This document shows positions 21,341 through 31,289 of a stretch of 64,000 nt of DNA, piece by piece. The position numbers and the translations under genes are program-made. Positions within the stretch are counted from its first letter, which is position 1. The number at the start of each line of letters is the position of its first letter. The stretch spans positions 272,090 to 336,089 of the forward strand of contig BCKQ01000010.1 in assembly GCA_001600695.1 (NCBI GenBank). The letters are read 5' to 3'. The notes under the pieces were generated by a model. That model ran no database searches. It was given only the letters and a program-made list of their open reading frames with translations, and was not told where the DNA came from. The stretch is from Ascoidea asiatica (Eukaryota > Ascomycota > Saccharomycetes > Ascoideales > Ascoideaceae).

Positions 21341-21494
21341 ATTCAAAGCTATATTGTTCAATGTTCATGTTCTCAATGGAGTATTCAATGAATGGCTCCT
21401 CCTGTTTCACTTTCAAATCTTTCTGCCCCCAGCTCAGTGTCAATGGACTGAAATACTGGTTCATCAATGCTCCTGTTCCTGGGTTGAGTCTGTT

Positions 21495-21536
<42 letters not shown>

Positions 21537-21700
21537 GCAGCGAAATGGAACAAAACCAAAACAAATCCAAAATTGAAATTCGCGTTTGTTCCAGGGTTGT
21601 GGATGCAATGAGCCCAGGGAAGGAGACCCGGGAAAGCGGTCTCGCTTTGAGTTTGTGGTTTCTGAAGTGGTGAAAAGTTTGGTGACTTTGGTGGATTTGA

Positions 21701-21730
21701 ATTGGATTGAATTGGATTGAATTGGATTGA
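21701..21730. repeat. 10-bp tandem repeat (ATTGGATTGA), 3 copies
   Basis: Three exact copies with a partial fourth unit upstream, at the edge of the G+C-richer part of the CRH promoter. Confidence 0.9.
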
Positions 21731-21864
21731 ACAGAGTTTGGGGTCGTCTGTTGGTGTTTGGTTCGCAGAAATGGGTTGCAACAGGTGCTTTTCAATCCCC
21801 TTTTTTTTGCTTCTTCCTTTCTTTTACTTTACTGAATAATAGCTAAAATGAATCCAATTAGATT

Positions 21865-21945
21865 TCTTTTTCTTTTTCTTTTTCTTTTTCTTTTTCATTT
21901 TCATTTTCATTTTCATTTTCAGAATCAGAATCAGAATCAGAATCA
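21865..21945. repeat. Three adjoining hexanucleotide arrays
   Basis: TTTTTC units run into TTTTCA units and then AGAATC units without a gap, ending about 30 bases before the CRH start codon. The pyrimidine-rich part may act as a leader or core-promoter element. Confidence 0.85.
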
Positions 21946-21977
21946 GTGAAATAAGTGAGATATCTATTCAATTGAAA

Positions 21978-23408
21978 ATGGTTGTTACTTTAATCAAACC
22001 AAAATGTTTAATTTGTTTAATAGTAATTTTTATAATTTTACTTATTCAAATTAATTCTGAAGCTATAAAAATATGTAATCCATTAAAAGAAGAGAATTGT
22101 GAACCAAATAAAGCTTTAAGTGCTTCAATTATTGATAGATTTACTGAACCTTCTCCAAATTATATGATTTATGTTAATAGAGGTTCATTTAATTATTTAA
22201 ATAGTATCAATAATAATGATGATAATATTAATGATAATATTAAAGATGAAAATAAAGAGGAAAATTCTGGTTTAGAAATTACAATCAATAAAAGATATGA
22301 TAATCCTTCAATTAGATCTAATTTTTATATAATGTATGGTAAAGTTGAAGCAATTATTAAAACTTCTAATGGTAAAGGTATAATTTCAAGTTTTTTCTTA
22401 CAAAGTGATAATGGTGATGAAATTGATATTGAATGGATAAGTGGTGATAAAAATAGTGTTCAAACTAATTTCTTCAGTAAAGGTAATACAACTAATTATT
22501 CAAGAGGTGCTTCTCATTATGTTGAATCTCATTCAAATAAATTTCATAATTATACAATTGATTGGCAAAAAAATCATTTAATTTGGTATATTGATAATAA
22601 AATTATTAGAACTTTAAATTCAAATAATCCTGAAGGTTATCCATCTTCTCCAATGGCAATTATGGTTGGTAATTGGGCTGGTGGTGATCCTGGTAATCCA
22701 ACTGGTACAATTGAATGGGCTGGTGGTGAAACTAATTTTAATCAAGCTCCATTTTCAATGTATCTTAAAAAATTAATTGTAACTGATTATTCAAGTGGTG
22801 ATTACTATAAATATGTTACTAATACTAATAGTAATGAAAANGAAAATGAAAATGAAAAGGAAATAATTTCAAATGATGGTAAAATTTATAATAGATATAA
22901 ACAAGGTTCAATTGAATTTAATATATTATCTTCTTTACCACAAGATCAAACAACTCAATCTGTTAAAATCTTAAGTAAAAAAGATAAAAAATATAAAAAA
23001 TATAAAAATGATAACAATGATAAAAAAATCAAAGTTCAAGCTCAAGTTTCAAAAGATATAAATAAATTTGATAATTTAGAATCTAGAACTTATAATGAAA
23101 ATAATTATTCAAATTCTTCTTCAATTATTTCAAATAATACAATTTTACCTTCAATTAAACAAATTAAAATGAAAGAATCTAATAATATGTTTTTCTTTAA
23201 ACCAAATGAAAAACTATATAATAATAAGAAAAATATCAAAGGTTATAATGCTTTTTTTAATGAATTTGGTAATCAAACTATATTAACTCCCAATACTTAT
23301 TTATCAAACATAACTTCAGGTTCTTCTTCAATTAATAATGTATTTAGGTATAAGTTCTTTTTTACAACTTTCGTTGCCTTCATGATTTTAATAATTAACT
23401 TATCTTAA
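21978..23408 (+). CDS. Crh-type GH16 chitin-glucan transglycosylase, GPI-anchored
   Basis: Members of the Crh1/Utr2/Crr1 family link chitin to beta-1,6- and beta-1,3-glucan in the cell wall. The protein (476 residues from the ATG at 21978; the frame continues 2 codons upstream without ATG) begins with a hydrophobic signal peptide ending near NSEA. A mature region follows with the paired cysteines of ICNPLKEENC. The GH16 catalytic motif DEIDIEW has nucleophile Glu148, Asp150 and acid/base Glu152. NWAGGDPGNPTGTIEWAGG follows, the conserved acceptor-site region. A Lys/Ser/Asn-rich linker leads to SGSSS, a likely GPI attachment site, and a hydrophobic tail of about 20 residues. Which Crh paralogue it matches is not resolved. 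A second copy lies at 37500. Confidence 0.9.
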   Translation: MVVTLIKPKCLICLIVIFIILLIQINSEAIKICNPLKEENCEPNKALSASIIDRFTEPSPNYMIYVNRGSFNYLNSINNNDDNINDNIKDENKEENSGLEITINKRYDNPSIRSNFYIMYGKVEAIIKTSNGKGIISSFFLQSDNGDEIDIEWISGDKNSVQTNFFSKGNTTNYSRGASHYVESHSNKFHNYTIDWQKNHLIWYIDNKIIRTLNSNNPEGYPSSPMAIMVGNWAGGDPGNPTGTIEWAGGETNFNQAPFSMYLKKLIVTDYSSGDYYKYVTNTNSNEXENENEKEIISNDGKIYNRYKQGSIEFNILSSLPQDQTTQSVKILSKKDKKYKKYKNDNNDKKIKVQAQVSKDINKFDNLESRTYNENNYSNSSSIISNNTILPSIKQIKMKESNNMFFFKPNEKLYNNKKNIKGYNAFFNEFGNQTILTPNTYLSNITSGSSSINNVFRYKFFFTTFVAFMILIINLS

Positions 23409-23448
23409 TATTTCTCTATTCAATCTTCTCATTCTTCTTCTTTGCTCT

Positions 23449-23525
23449 CTCTATCTCTATCTCTATCTCTATCTCTATCTCTTTATATCTTCATTTATAT
23501 CTTTATTTATATCTTTATTTATAAG
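23449..23525. repeat. CTCTAT array followed by ATATCTTTATTT repeat
   Basis: About five CTCTAT units, then three 12-bp units, just after the CRH stop codon. A hexanucleotide array thus sits on each side of this gene. Confidence 0.85.
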
Positions 23526-23632
23526 TTAACTATTATATCACTATTGTATCACTATAATTATATTGTATTTGATTAATTACTTGGTAAACTTNGTTGACGC
23601 CAGAAGTGCGGGTCTGCTCTGGTCTCGAGACT

Positions 23633-23639
23633 CGGGTAA
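23633..23639 (-). promoter_or_regulatory. Reb1-like site upstream of VPS20
   Basis: CGGGTAA is the reverse complement of TTACCCG, the core of the Reb1 general regulatory factor site in yeasts. It lies 235 bases before the VPS20 ATG, a usual distance. That this species uses Reb1 here is inferred. Confidence 0.4.
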
Positions 23640-23873
23640 ATTGCCTCGCTGCCGCCNATTTCAGTTTCTTCGTTGCTTGGCTTTGAATCTGGCACTGATC
23701 AAAAGAGATAAAAAAAAGGTTTACAAACTGTCTCCAGAAGAAGAAGCAAAAGAAGAAGCAAAAGAAGAAGAAGAAGAAGAAGAGGTTAGAGCATATTATA
23801 TTAGAGATCATTACCACTTAAAAGAAGGGCATAAGTAGACAAGTACAGTCTTATATACTAGAGACAAGAAGAA

Positions 23874-24650
23874 ATGGGTCAACAACCTTCAAGACCGAAA
23901 ATAACTTCTCAAGATAAAGCTATATTACAAGTTAAATTACAAAGAGATAAATTAGAACAATATCAAATCAAAATTCAAAATGTTATAAATAGAGAAATTT
24001 CAATTGCTAAAATTTGTTTAAGAAATAATAAAAAAGAAAAAGCTTTATTATCTTTGAAGAAAAAAAAATTTCAAGAAAGTTTATTAAATCAAACTTTTAA
24101 TCAATTATCTTCTTTAGAAGAATTAATTTCAACAATTGAATTTAAATTTATTGAAAAAAATATTTATTATGGTTTAGAATCTGGTAATAATATTTTAAAA
24201 CTTTTAAATAAAGAATTAAATTTAGATAAAATTGAAAAAATTTTAGATGAAACTGATGATGGTATAAGATATCAACAAGAAGTTTCCGATTTATTATCTC
24301 AATCTATTACAAATAAAGAAGAAATTGAAGTTAATCAAGAATTAATTGATTTAGAAAATGAAGTTTTAGGAATAACTAAAACTGAATCTCAATCAGAATC
24401 TAAAAATGAAGAAATTGTAAATAAATTACCTAATGTTCCAGAAAATGAAATAAACAATCCTATCAATAATTCTATCAATAATTCTATCAATAATTCTATC
24501 AATAATGAAATCAATAATGAAACTGATAATGAAATTGATAATACAATCGACAATAAAATAGAAATAAATAAAGAAAAAGATATGGAAAATAATAAAATAA
24601 AGTCAAAACAATCAAATCAATCAAATCAAAAAGTACCACTTCTTGCATAA
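23874..24650 (+). CDS. VPS20: ESCRT-III subunit Vps20 (CHMP6)
   Basis: The N-terminus MGQQPSRPKIT has the Gly2 expected to be myristoylated, as in Vps20/CHMP6. Residues 10-170 form the basic then acidic helical Snf7 domain. Its stretches (DKAILQVKLQRDKLEQY; QLSSLEELISTIEFKFIEK; GLESGNNILKLLNKELNLD; IRYQQEVSDLLSQS) follow the S. cerevisiae protein closely. Vps20 nucleates Snf7 polymers on endosomes after recruitment by ESCRT-II, for multivesicular-body sorting. The C-terminus has an Asn-Ser-Ile repeat (four 12-base units, about 24454-24503) and ends in a hydrophobic VPLLA, similar to the yeast end. Length is 258 residues versus 221 in S. cerevisiae. It converges with MRF1, only 101 bases apart. 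Confidence 0.93.
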   Translation: MGQQPSRPKITSQDKAILQVKLQRDKLEQYQIKIQNVINREISIAKICLRNNKKEKALLSLKKKKFQESLLNQTFNQLSSLEELISTIEFKFIEKNIYYGLESGNNILKLLNKELNLDKIEKILDETDDGIRYQQEVSDLLSQSITNKEEIEVNQELIDLENEVLGITKTESQSESKNEEIVNKLPNVPENEINNPINNSINNSINNSINNEINNETDNEIDNTIDNKIEINKEKDMENNKIKSKQSNQSNQKVPLLA

Positions 24651-24751
24651 TATACATTATAATATAATTTTNATTCTAAAGTTTTATTTNTATAAATTAT
24701 TTACAAAGATTATTTACAANTATGTATATTATTATTCTCGTTAATTAACCT

Positions 24752-26200
24752 TTACTTTTTATCTTCATAATCATTTTCAATCTCAATTTCTTTTAATAAT
24801 AATTTAATTCTATCTTCTGTATCTTTTTTAGCAACATGTTCAATAATTTCATCTAATTTTGTACCATTTAAACAATTTTCCATATCATATAAACTAAATC
24901 CACATCTATGATCTGTAATTCTATTTTGAGCAAAATTATATGTTCTAATTTTATCACTTCTATCAGTTGTTGTAACTAAATCTAATCTTTGTTTTTTATC
25001 ATTTTCAATTTTAATTTTTCGTTCTCTTTCTGCAATTCTTGCTCTTAAAATTGTAAATGCTTTTGCTTTATTTTTATGTTGAGATCTTTCATCTTGCATT
25101 GAAACAACAATATTTGTTGGTAAATGTGTTATTCTAACTGCAGAATCTGTTGTATTAACATGTTGTCCACCTTTACCTCTTGCTCTCATTACATCAATTC
25201 TAATTTCATCTGGTTTAAAAGATTTTTCATCCTCATTATTATATTCATTATCATTATTATTATTATTGTTTTGAGGATTATTTGTTTCAATTTTTGGTAA
25301 TACTATAACTGCAGCAGTTGAAGTATGAACTCTACCTTTAGTTTCAGTTAATGGAATTCTTTGAACTCTATGGATACCAGATTCAAATTTTAAAAAATTA
25401 TAAGAACCTTGATGATTTATTATTAATGATGCATCAATTAAGCCATTTGAAGATGAATTAAAATTTTGTGATAAAATTTTATAATTAAATTTTTTAAATT
25501 TACAATAATTTAAATACATATTAAATAAATTTAAAGTAAAAATCATTGCTTCTTCACCACCAACTCCGGGTCTTAACTCAATTATACATTTATTATTATT
25601 AAATGGATTTTCTGGTAAAATTTTTGATTTTAAATTTATAATTAAATTATTTATTATTTTTATTATTGAGATTATTTCAAGTTTAGCTTCATTAATTAAT
25701 TCAATATCATTAGAACTATTTAAGTCATTAATTAATTGAATTAATTCATTGATCTCATTTTTTTTATTTTCATAATTTTGAAAATTNTTATAAATTGAAG
25801 ATAACTTTGAATATAATTTTGAATCATTTAAATTGAAATTTTCTTCATTTGATAACTTTTTTTGTAATTCATTGTAATCATTAACATATGACCTAATTCT
25901 TTTAGCCAATAATGGATTTAAATCTGTTTCTTTGAATTCATTTATAATCTCTTCTACATTTTTATTTTCTATTTCATTCTGGTCTTGATTCTGGATTTGA
26001 CTGTTGTTATTATTTTCTTTAAAAATTGCACTATTTGAAAACTTCACACGATTTGAAAATGGCTTATATTTGAATTTCAACTTATTGCTGAAAGATAATA
26101 AAATAGGTCGAGATATTATAGGATTGAATCGAAAAGAATAGATTGACTTGAATGTTTTTAGTCTATTAGACCCACCACGTATTCTCCCTAGCTTGATCAT
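24752..26200 (-). CDS. MRF1: Mitochondrial peptide chain release factor 1
   Basis: This class I release factor frees completed polypeptides at UAA/UAG codons on mitochondrial ribosomes. The catalytic GGQ sits at residues 344-346 in the invariant context RGKGGQHVNTTDSAVRITHLPT. The preceding PCRF domain contains IELRPGVGGEEAMIF and GIHRVQRIPLTETKGRVHTS, and the end has the TYNFAQNRITDHR segment. The N-terminal 60 residues are basic, Ser/Phe-rich and lack acidic residues at first, as in a mitochondrial presequence. An Asn-rich insert precedes the GGQ loop. Length is 482 residues versus 413 in S. cerevisiae. It is the last intact gene before the 7.7-kb gene-free region. One 'n' is in the coiled-coil part. 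Confidence 0.95.
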   Translation of the reverse strand: MIKLGRIRGGSNRLKTFKSIYSFRFNPIISRPILLSFSNKLKFKYKPFSNRVKFSNSAIFKENNNNSQIQNQDQNEIENKNVEEIINEFKETDLNPLLAKRIRSYVNDYNELQKKLSNEENFNLNDSKLYSKLSSIYXNFQNYENKKNEINELIQLINDLNSSNDIELINEAKLEIISIIKIINNLIINLKSKILPENPFNNNKCIIELRPGVGGEEAMIFTLNLFNMYLNYCKFKKFNYKILSQNFNSSSNGLIDASLIINHQGSYNFLKFESGIHRVQRIPLTETKGRVHTSTAAVIVLPKIETNNPQNNNNNNDNEYNNEDEKSFKPDEIRIDVMRARGKGGQHVNTTDSAVRITHLPTNIVVSMQDERSQHKNKAKAFTILRARIAERERKIKIENDKKQRLDLVTTTDRSDKIRTYNFAQNRITDHRCGFSLYDMENCLNGTKLDEIIEHVAKKDTEDRIKLLLKEIEIENDYEDKK

Positions 26201-27843
26201 TTTTATGAGATATTATTATTACTGTGTTACTCCTATATCTTTTTCTTTCTTGTTGTTTCCAGAATGCTTTCTATCTCCTGTATTTCCTGTATTTCATGGA
26301 TCATAAAAGTATTTTCATTTCATAAACTGATCTTTTTTGAGTTATTNTCAGTTTTAATTCTTTTTTTTCTGTTTTTATTTCCATTTTGAAATACTTCTTC
26401 ACAACTTCAGGACAAGCACATCCCTAAACAAAGCACCGCCCTCATATTTGGTTGAGTCCGTCCTAGAGACCCCGATTTTAACCGGAAGTCAAATGAAATT
26501 TTAAATATTCCGAGAACAGCAGGCTAATNGCCAAATACGGTAATAAAATACCTATTTTTTTTTAAATTCTATTTCTTCTACTGCTGCTTTTGCTGCTTGG
26601 AATATTGCAAAATTCACTTATTTTTTTGAAATATCAACATAATTATTAGTGGATTCACTATTTTTGCAGCATATATTTGAATAGTTCTTTTATTTTAAAT
26701 TAATAAATACTGTTTTGAGAAATATTTTGAGAGAAGCAAGAGATTTTTAACAGTTGGATAATAAAAAAAAGTAAGAAAAACATCATTTAATTTTTCAATA
26801 TTTTAGTAAAAGTGATTACTTAAATTCTCTTAAAAGTTTTCTTACTATTTTTCTATTATTTTAACTTCATTTTATTTCAATTGGTGCTAATGCAACTTGA
26901 TTATTAATAAAATTAGTTTACCTCGATTCATTAAATTTATTAAATAATTAAATTTTCCAACAAATGAACCCAGATCTTCTTCGAAACTTCTCAGATTGAA
27001 TACACTCAAATTAATTCAAGAAGCCATTGAAATATTCTGTTATTGATAGTTAATTGAATTATATAATTAATAGATTTAATAATGCAAATAAAAATCTAAT
27101 TTACTACACAAAATTCTGATGTCAAAATTATGAAATTGAATAAAGCATTTAACACTGTTAGTTTGTTCTTGGACAAAAATCTGAGTTCTATGGTTATCTC
27201 ATTGAATATGATAANTATTATCTTTATTTTAGTTTATAATTATTATATTTATTTTAGTTTTCAATTGTTAACCGAAACAGATTGAATTAATACAAAATTG
27301 AACAATTGCTATTTAATTCTAATTTTCAATTAATTCAAACTTTGCTTAATAATTTCTGAGTTTCAACATGAAATTAAACGTATCCGATTTTTCAAGCTGA
27401 TATCAATAATATCCATTAATTTCATNAATATTTTTGCAATAAATCAAAACTCATCAATAGATTCTTATTTTTTAAAATTTTTAATATATTTCTCAAATAT
27501 TTCTTTATCTTTTTTTTGCTTATTTGAAAAACTATTTTTCAATCACAATAAATGTTATCCAAATTTAATCAATCAATTGATTAATCACCAAGAATAGATG
27601 ATACTATTGATGAATNAATTAATTTAAATCCATTTTTATATTCAATGATTAAATTAATTAAAAAAAAAGAATTAACAAGAACTCTTTCCTCATTAAAAAT
27701 CAATTTACTTTTGTCTTCCATATTAAATTCATTTTTATTATTATCGTTTCTAATCCTATTATTGTTTATNATTCTAACTAATCATTCTTTCATCAATTTT
27801 TCATTACAAAAAAGTAATCAAATAAAAGGCTCCTATTAGAAAT

Positions 27844-29990
27844 ACTATTCAACCTAGAACTTTTTATGATATCGACGCAACAATTATTTTTGAAATCTTA
27901 TCCAATTAGTGTCCTCATAATCGAATATATTCATTGACTTTAATAATTTCAAAGTAATAACATTCCATTCGAAATTTGCTGAACAACTATTAAAATATGA
28001 AAAATAGCTAATATTCAAGATACTAAGCCTGGGAAAATAAAAGTAAAAGAATAAATCCAATTGAAAATTAAGCCAAGTGAAACTATAATAATATTGCAGG
28101 ATTAAAAGAATTAACAGAACTTTAAATTGCTATCATTTACTTATTATTCTAGATGTTAATCTGATTTCTGACGATAAATATTAGAANCAATTCTGAGAAA
28201 TGTAATACCTTAATTTAAACAAATCAATTGGTTATTGATAATATAAAATAAATCTTTGATCATCTATAGATAATAATTTATAACCAATTTGGTTTTTCAA
28301 ATATCGAATAACTGAAAAGCAAANTGGAAATTGAAGCTTAAAGAAGTTTGCAAAATTTTTATTCAATTATCCTTTATGGTTATATGTATCATTTTACCTT
28401 TAGAATTGAATTGAGATTATAGAGTTTATACATAATTAAAACCTGTTATAAATGATAGNGGAACCATAAACCAACATTTCTATTGTTTTTATTTCAATAA
28501 CATTTGAATCCAAGATAGCCATAAAAAATTTATTCGAGTAGCATTTTAAACAGATCAATCAGTAACTGAAAATATAACAGTGAACAATATGCTTTGTTAA
28601 TTTGAAAAGCTACTAAAATTTATTTTAAAGACATTAATTGTTGACGTAGGTAAAATAATTAGTAATGATTTGAAAAAAAGGATTAGATAAATCTAATTTA
28701 TTTTTATCGTAATAAGATGCATATAAATTCTTTGAAAAAATATTTTTTGTGAATACTTTAGATAGAGAATAAGTAATTAAGACTAATTTAGATAATTTAG
28801 ACGCAGGAAAGTTAAATTCAAATAAACATTAAGAAAACCTTAGTGCAATGAGACAATAGATTAAATGTCAAAATTATAAGTTTAGTTAATGTTAATATGT
28901 GAAGGAGAAGATCAGCTATCAACCTTTATTGAGCTAAAATAGTAGGCGAATTTCTTCTTCAAAAGGAACAGGAAATAAACTCAATATAAACTTAATTGAT
29001 TAATGTAAAAAAAATTTGTTGAAAACACCATTTTAATGACCAAACTCTAAGCACATCAACAACCAAATTCAATGATAGATATAAATTTAATTCAAAAGAT
29101 AAAGGGTTATGTTATTAATAAATTTAAAGGATCCAACGAAATAGATGATAAAATTAAACTGGTAGGTGAAGTTTGATTTAAGAAAAGAACTGGTTAGTTT
29201 TGGAGGATATTATTTTCTCATAGTTATTTGAGAAAGATTATCTTTCATAATTTTAGAAATTTGTTACATTTCAAACAACGATTCAAGATTGTTGATATTT
29301 TAACTTATAATTTAGACCATAAAATAAGAACTAAAAATATTTGAGTCACCAAATTAGAATAAAATAAATTATGAATAAAATATAAATACCTGAAACTTTT
29401 ATTCTTAGTTTGAATCATAAGTAAGGATAATATAAATCGCATCTTACTTAAACATTCTTTGATTTAATTTATCAAAATTTATTTTTTATTATTTGGATTA
29501 TTATATTTTATTAATATATTAAGGAGTTTTAGAATCGATTGAAAATATGAGATTTAATTTTAAATTCTAATAATAATCTTATACTGTATATTATCTGATA
29601 TATTATTTAAGGAACCATGAAATTAATGGTTATCATTGGAATTTGAAGGAAATTAGATTAAAGATAATTCTGCTGAAAATTGAAACTTGCTTTAATATAA
29701 TTTTAATAATGAAAGCATCAATTAATATCCTCTAAGAATAAGAGAAACATTGATATATTGGAGAATATTGATTGAACAACTAAGATGATTGATTGAAAAA
29801 GATATTAAGCTTATGTTATTGGATTATAAATACTTATCAGCAAAAGATATTTTTCAACTAAAACTTAGAGGAGGTTTATATCAAATGAAAGCTTTCAATT
29901 CATAATTTAAACAATAATAATTTAACTTATAATTTGAGTAATGTGATTATTTTTTCATAAAAATCTTTAATACCAAATATTTATTAAATT
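27844..29990 (+). pseudogene. Decayed gene, copy A (F-box/leucine-rich-like remnants)
   Basis: Short translated pieces separated by stops and frame changes look protein-like. DATIIFEILSN with a following SLTLIISK and IRNLL (27850-27990) resembles an F-box. GLKELTEL (about 28098) resembles a leucine-rich repeat. WKLKLKEVCKIF (about 28325) and a stretch of about 55 codons with one stop, containing LMLLDYKYLSAKDIFQLKL (about 29735-29910), are also coherent. Several of these pieces line up, in the same order, with sequence about 3 kb downstream (copy B). The family call is a weak visual one; the borders are approximate. Confidence 0.3.
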
Positions 29991-30430
29991 GAAACCAGTT
30001 AATGATGATATTTTAATAAAATAGAAGCTTAAGAAACTAATGAAAATAAAGTTATCAATTATAATTTTTTATTATTTTATTGAAAAGATTGACTTTAATA
30101 TCTTACTAGCACTTATTGTTCTTTGAAAAAATGTTCTAAGTGATATAATTGACTGTTGGTTTTTATTTTTTATGTTTAAAAAAGCATCTATTAATGGATT
30201 GTTATTATTAATCTGATGTCAGTTGATTATAAGCTATTGAATTGAAATATTATTTTAAAAACAATTACATTTTAATATTGGAATTAGAATTTGAATAAAA
30301 TTAAATATAAAATGAAAAATTTTGAAGCAAGTAAAGAAAAATAATAATTAGCCTTAATATAAAGGTATGAATTGAAGTTAAGGAATATTGATTTATTTAT
30401 TTATTTAAGTTGGATTATTCCATTTGATAT

Positions 30431-30468
30431 ATTATTATTATTATTACTATTATTATTATTATTATTAC

Positions 30469-30509
<41 letters not shown>

Positions 30510-30533
30510 GTAGTAGTATTAGTATTAGTATTA
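30431..30533. repeat. TTA/TAG trinucleotide array
   Basis: About 100 bases of TTA units with scattered TAC, ending in TAG/TAT units. It lies between the two decayed gene copies and is the only long simple repeat in the gene-free region. Confidence 0.9.
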
Positions 30534-31289
30534 CTTCTCCTTTGTTTGTAATTTCAAGCATTTCAAATATAATAATAACTAAATCTGTATAAGTTCAATT
30601 ATCAATAAAAATTAGATTTATCATTCATTCATTATAAACAAATTATTAAATAAAAAATAATAATTTTCATAATTTTAATAGAACAATTATTTAAGAATTA
30701 TTATCCATTTGATCACATCAAAACTGAATAGAATCCATTTCAGCTCTAAATATCTAAAGGGTATTGAAATATTGATAATAGATGATATTCAGGAAACCAA
30801 AAATAAAATCAAAAAAATGAATTCAATTGAAGGTTCATCCAGCTTTCAAAAGAATAATAATATTCCAATATGTGTAAAGGATTAACTAAATCAAAGGGAT
30901 TCTGAATTATCACTTAAAAAAAGAATCTATTTTATGAATAGGTAGTATTATTTTCATACGTATAAAGTAATAATAATTCAAGAAGAGTATTACTTTGGGA
31001 ATTAAAATTATCTTCAACTCTCTAAAAATATAAATCTTTTCTCTAAAAATATAAATCTTTTCATCTGAAGAAATAATCCTTTATACCATATAGTTTGATT
31101 ATATACAGTATAAATATTCAAATAAATAATTAGGATGTTGGATACTAGTCTAAGAAATAAAATAATTCAAGTTATAACAGCCCAGCGATAATTGACTATT
31201 TAAATGTTAACTCCCAATTTAATATTTTTTATTCATTATTTGTAACCTCTTAATCAATTTCATTACTAAAATATGAAATGATTAAAAGG

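Larger units (their letters stand above)
20785..21977. other. Divergent promoter region, NUR1 / CRH, rich in microsatellites
   Basis: This 1.2-kb region is packed with simple repeats: AAG (about 21209-21255), TTACAA (21301-21340), TTC (about 21490-21535), ATTGGATTGA (21701-21730), and TTTTTC/TTTTCA/AGAATC blocks ending about 30 bases before the CRH ATG. A G+C-richer zone (about 21400-21780) includes CCCGGG. Frames open across these repeats are an artefact of repeat composition. Confidence 0.7.
23409..23873. other. Intergenic region CRH / VPS20
   Basis: It begins with a CTCTAT array (about 23449-23480) and an ATATCTTTATTT repeat (about 23483-23525) in the CRH 3' region. A short G+C-rich stretch (about 23595-23700) and an AAG-rich tract (about 23740-23785) follow before VPS20. 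Confidence 0.65.

Noticed and set aside
21601-21780. Possible tRNA in G+C-rich sequence with GGTTCG
   Set aside because: GGTTCGCAGAA does not match a B box (GGTTCGANNCC) and no A box or acceptor stem fits at the right distance. Other islands were also scanned without success.
21124-21795. Several overlapping frames on both strands
   Set aside because: They are made by AAG, TTC and TTACAA repeats and overlap each other in all frames.
23533-23838. Frames of about 90 codons between CRH and VPS20
   Set aside because: They run over an AAG repeat and a G+C-rich promoter piece; no family likeness.
27645-27839. 64-codon ORF with a hydrophobic stretch in the gene-free region
   Set aside because: Leu/Ile/Phe-rich frames arise easily from AT-rich DNA; it is in another frame than the F-box-like piece and has no matching segment in copy B.
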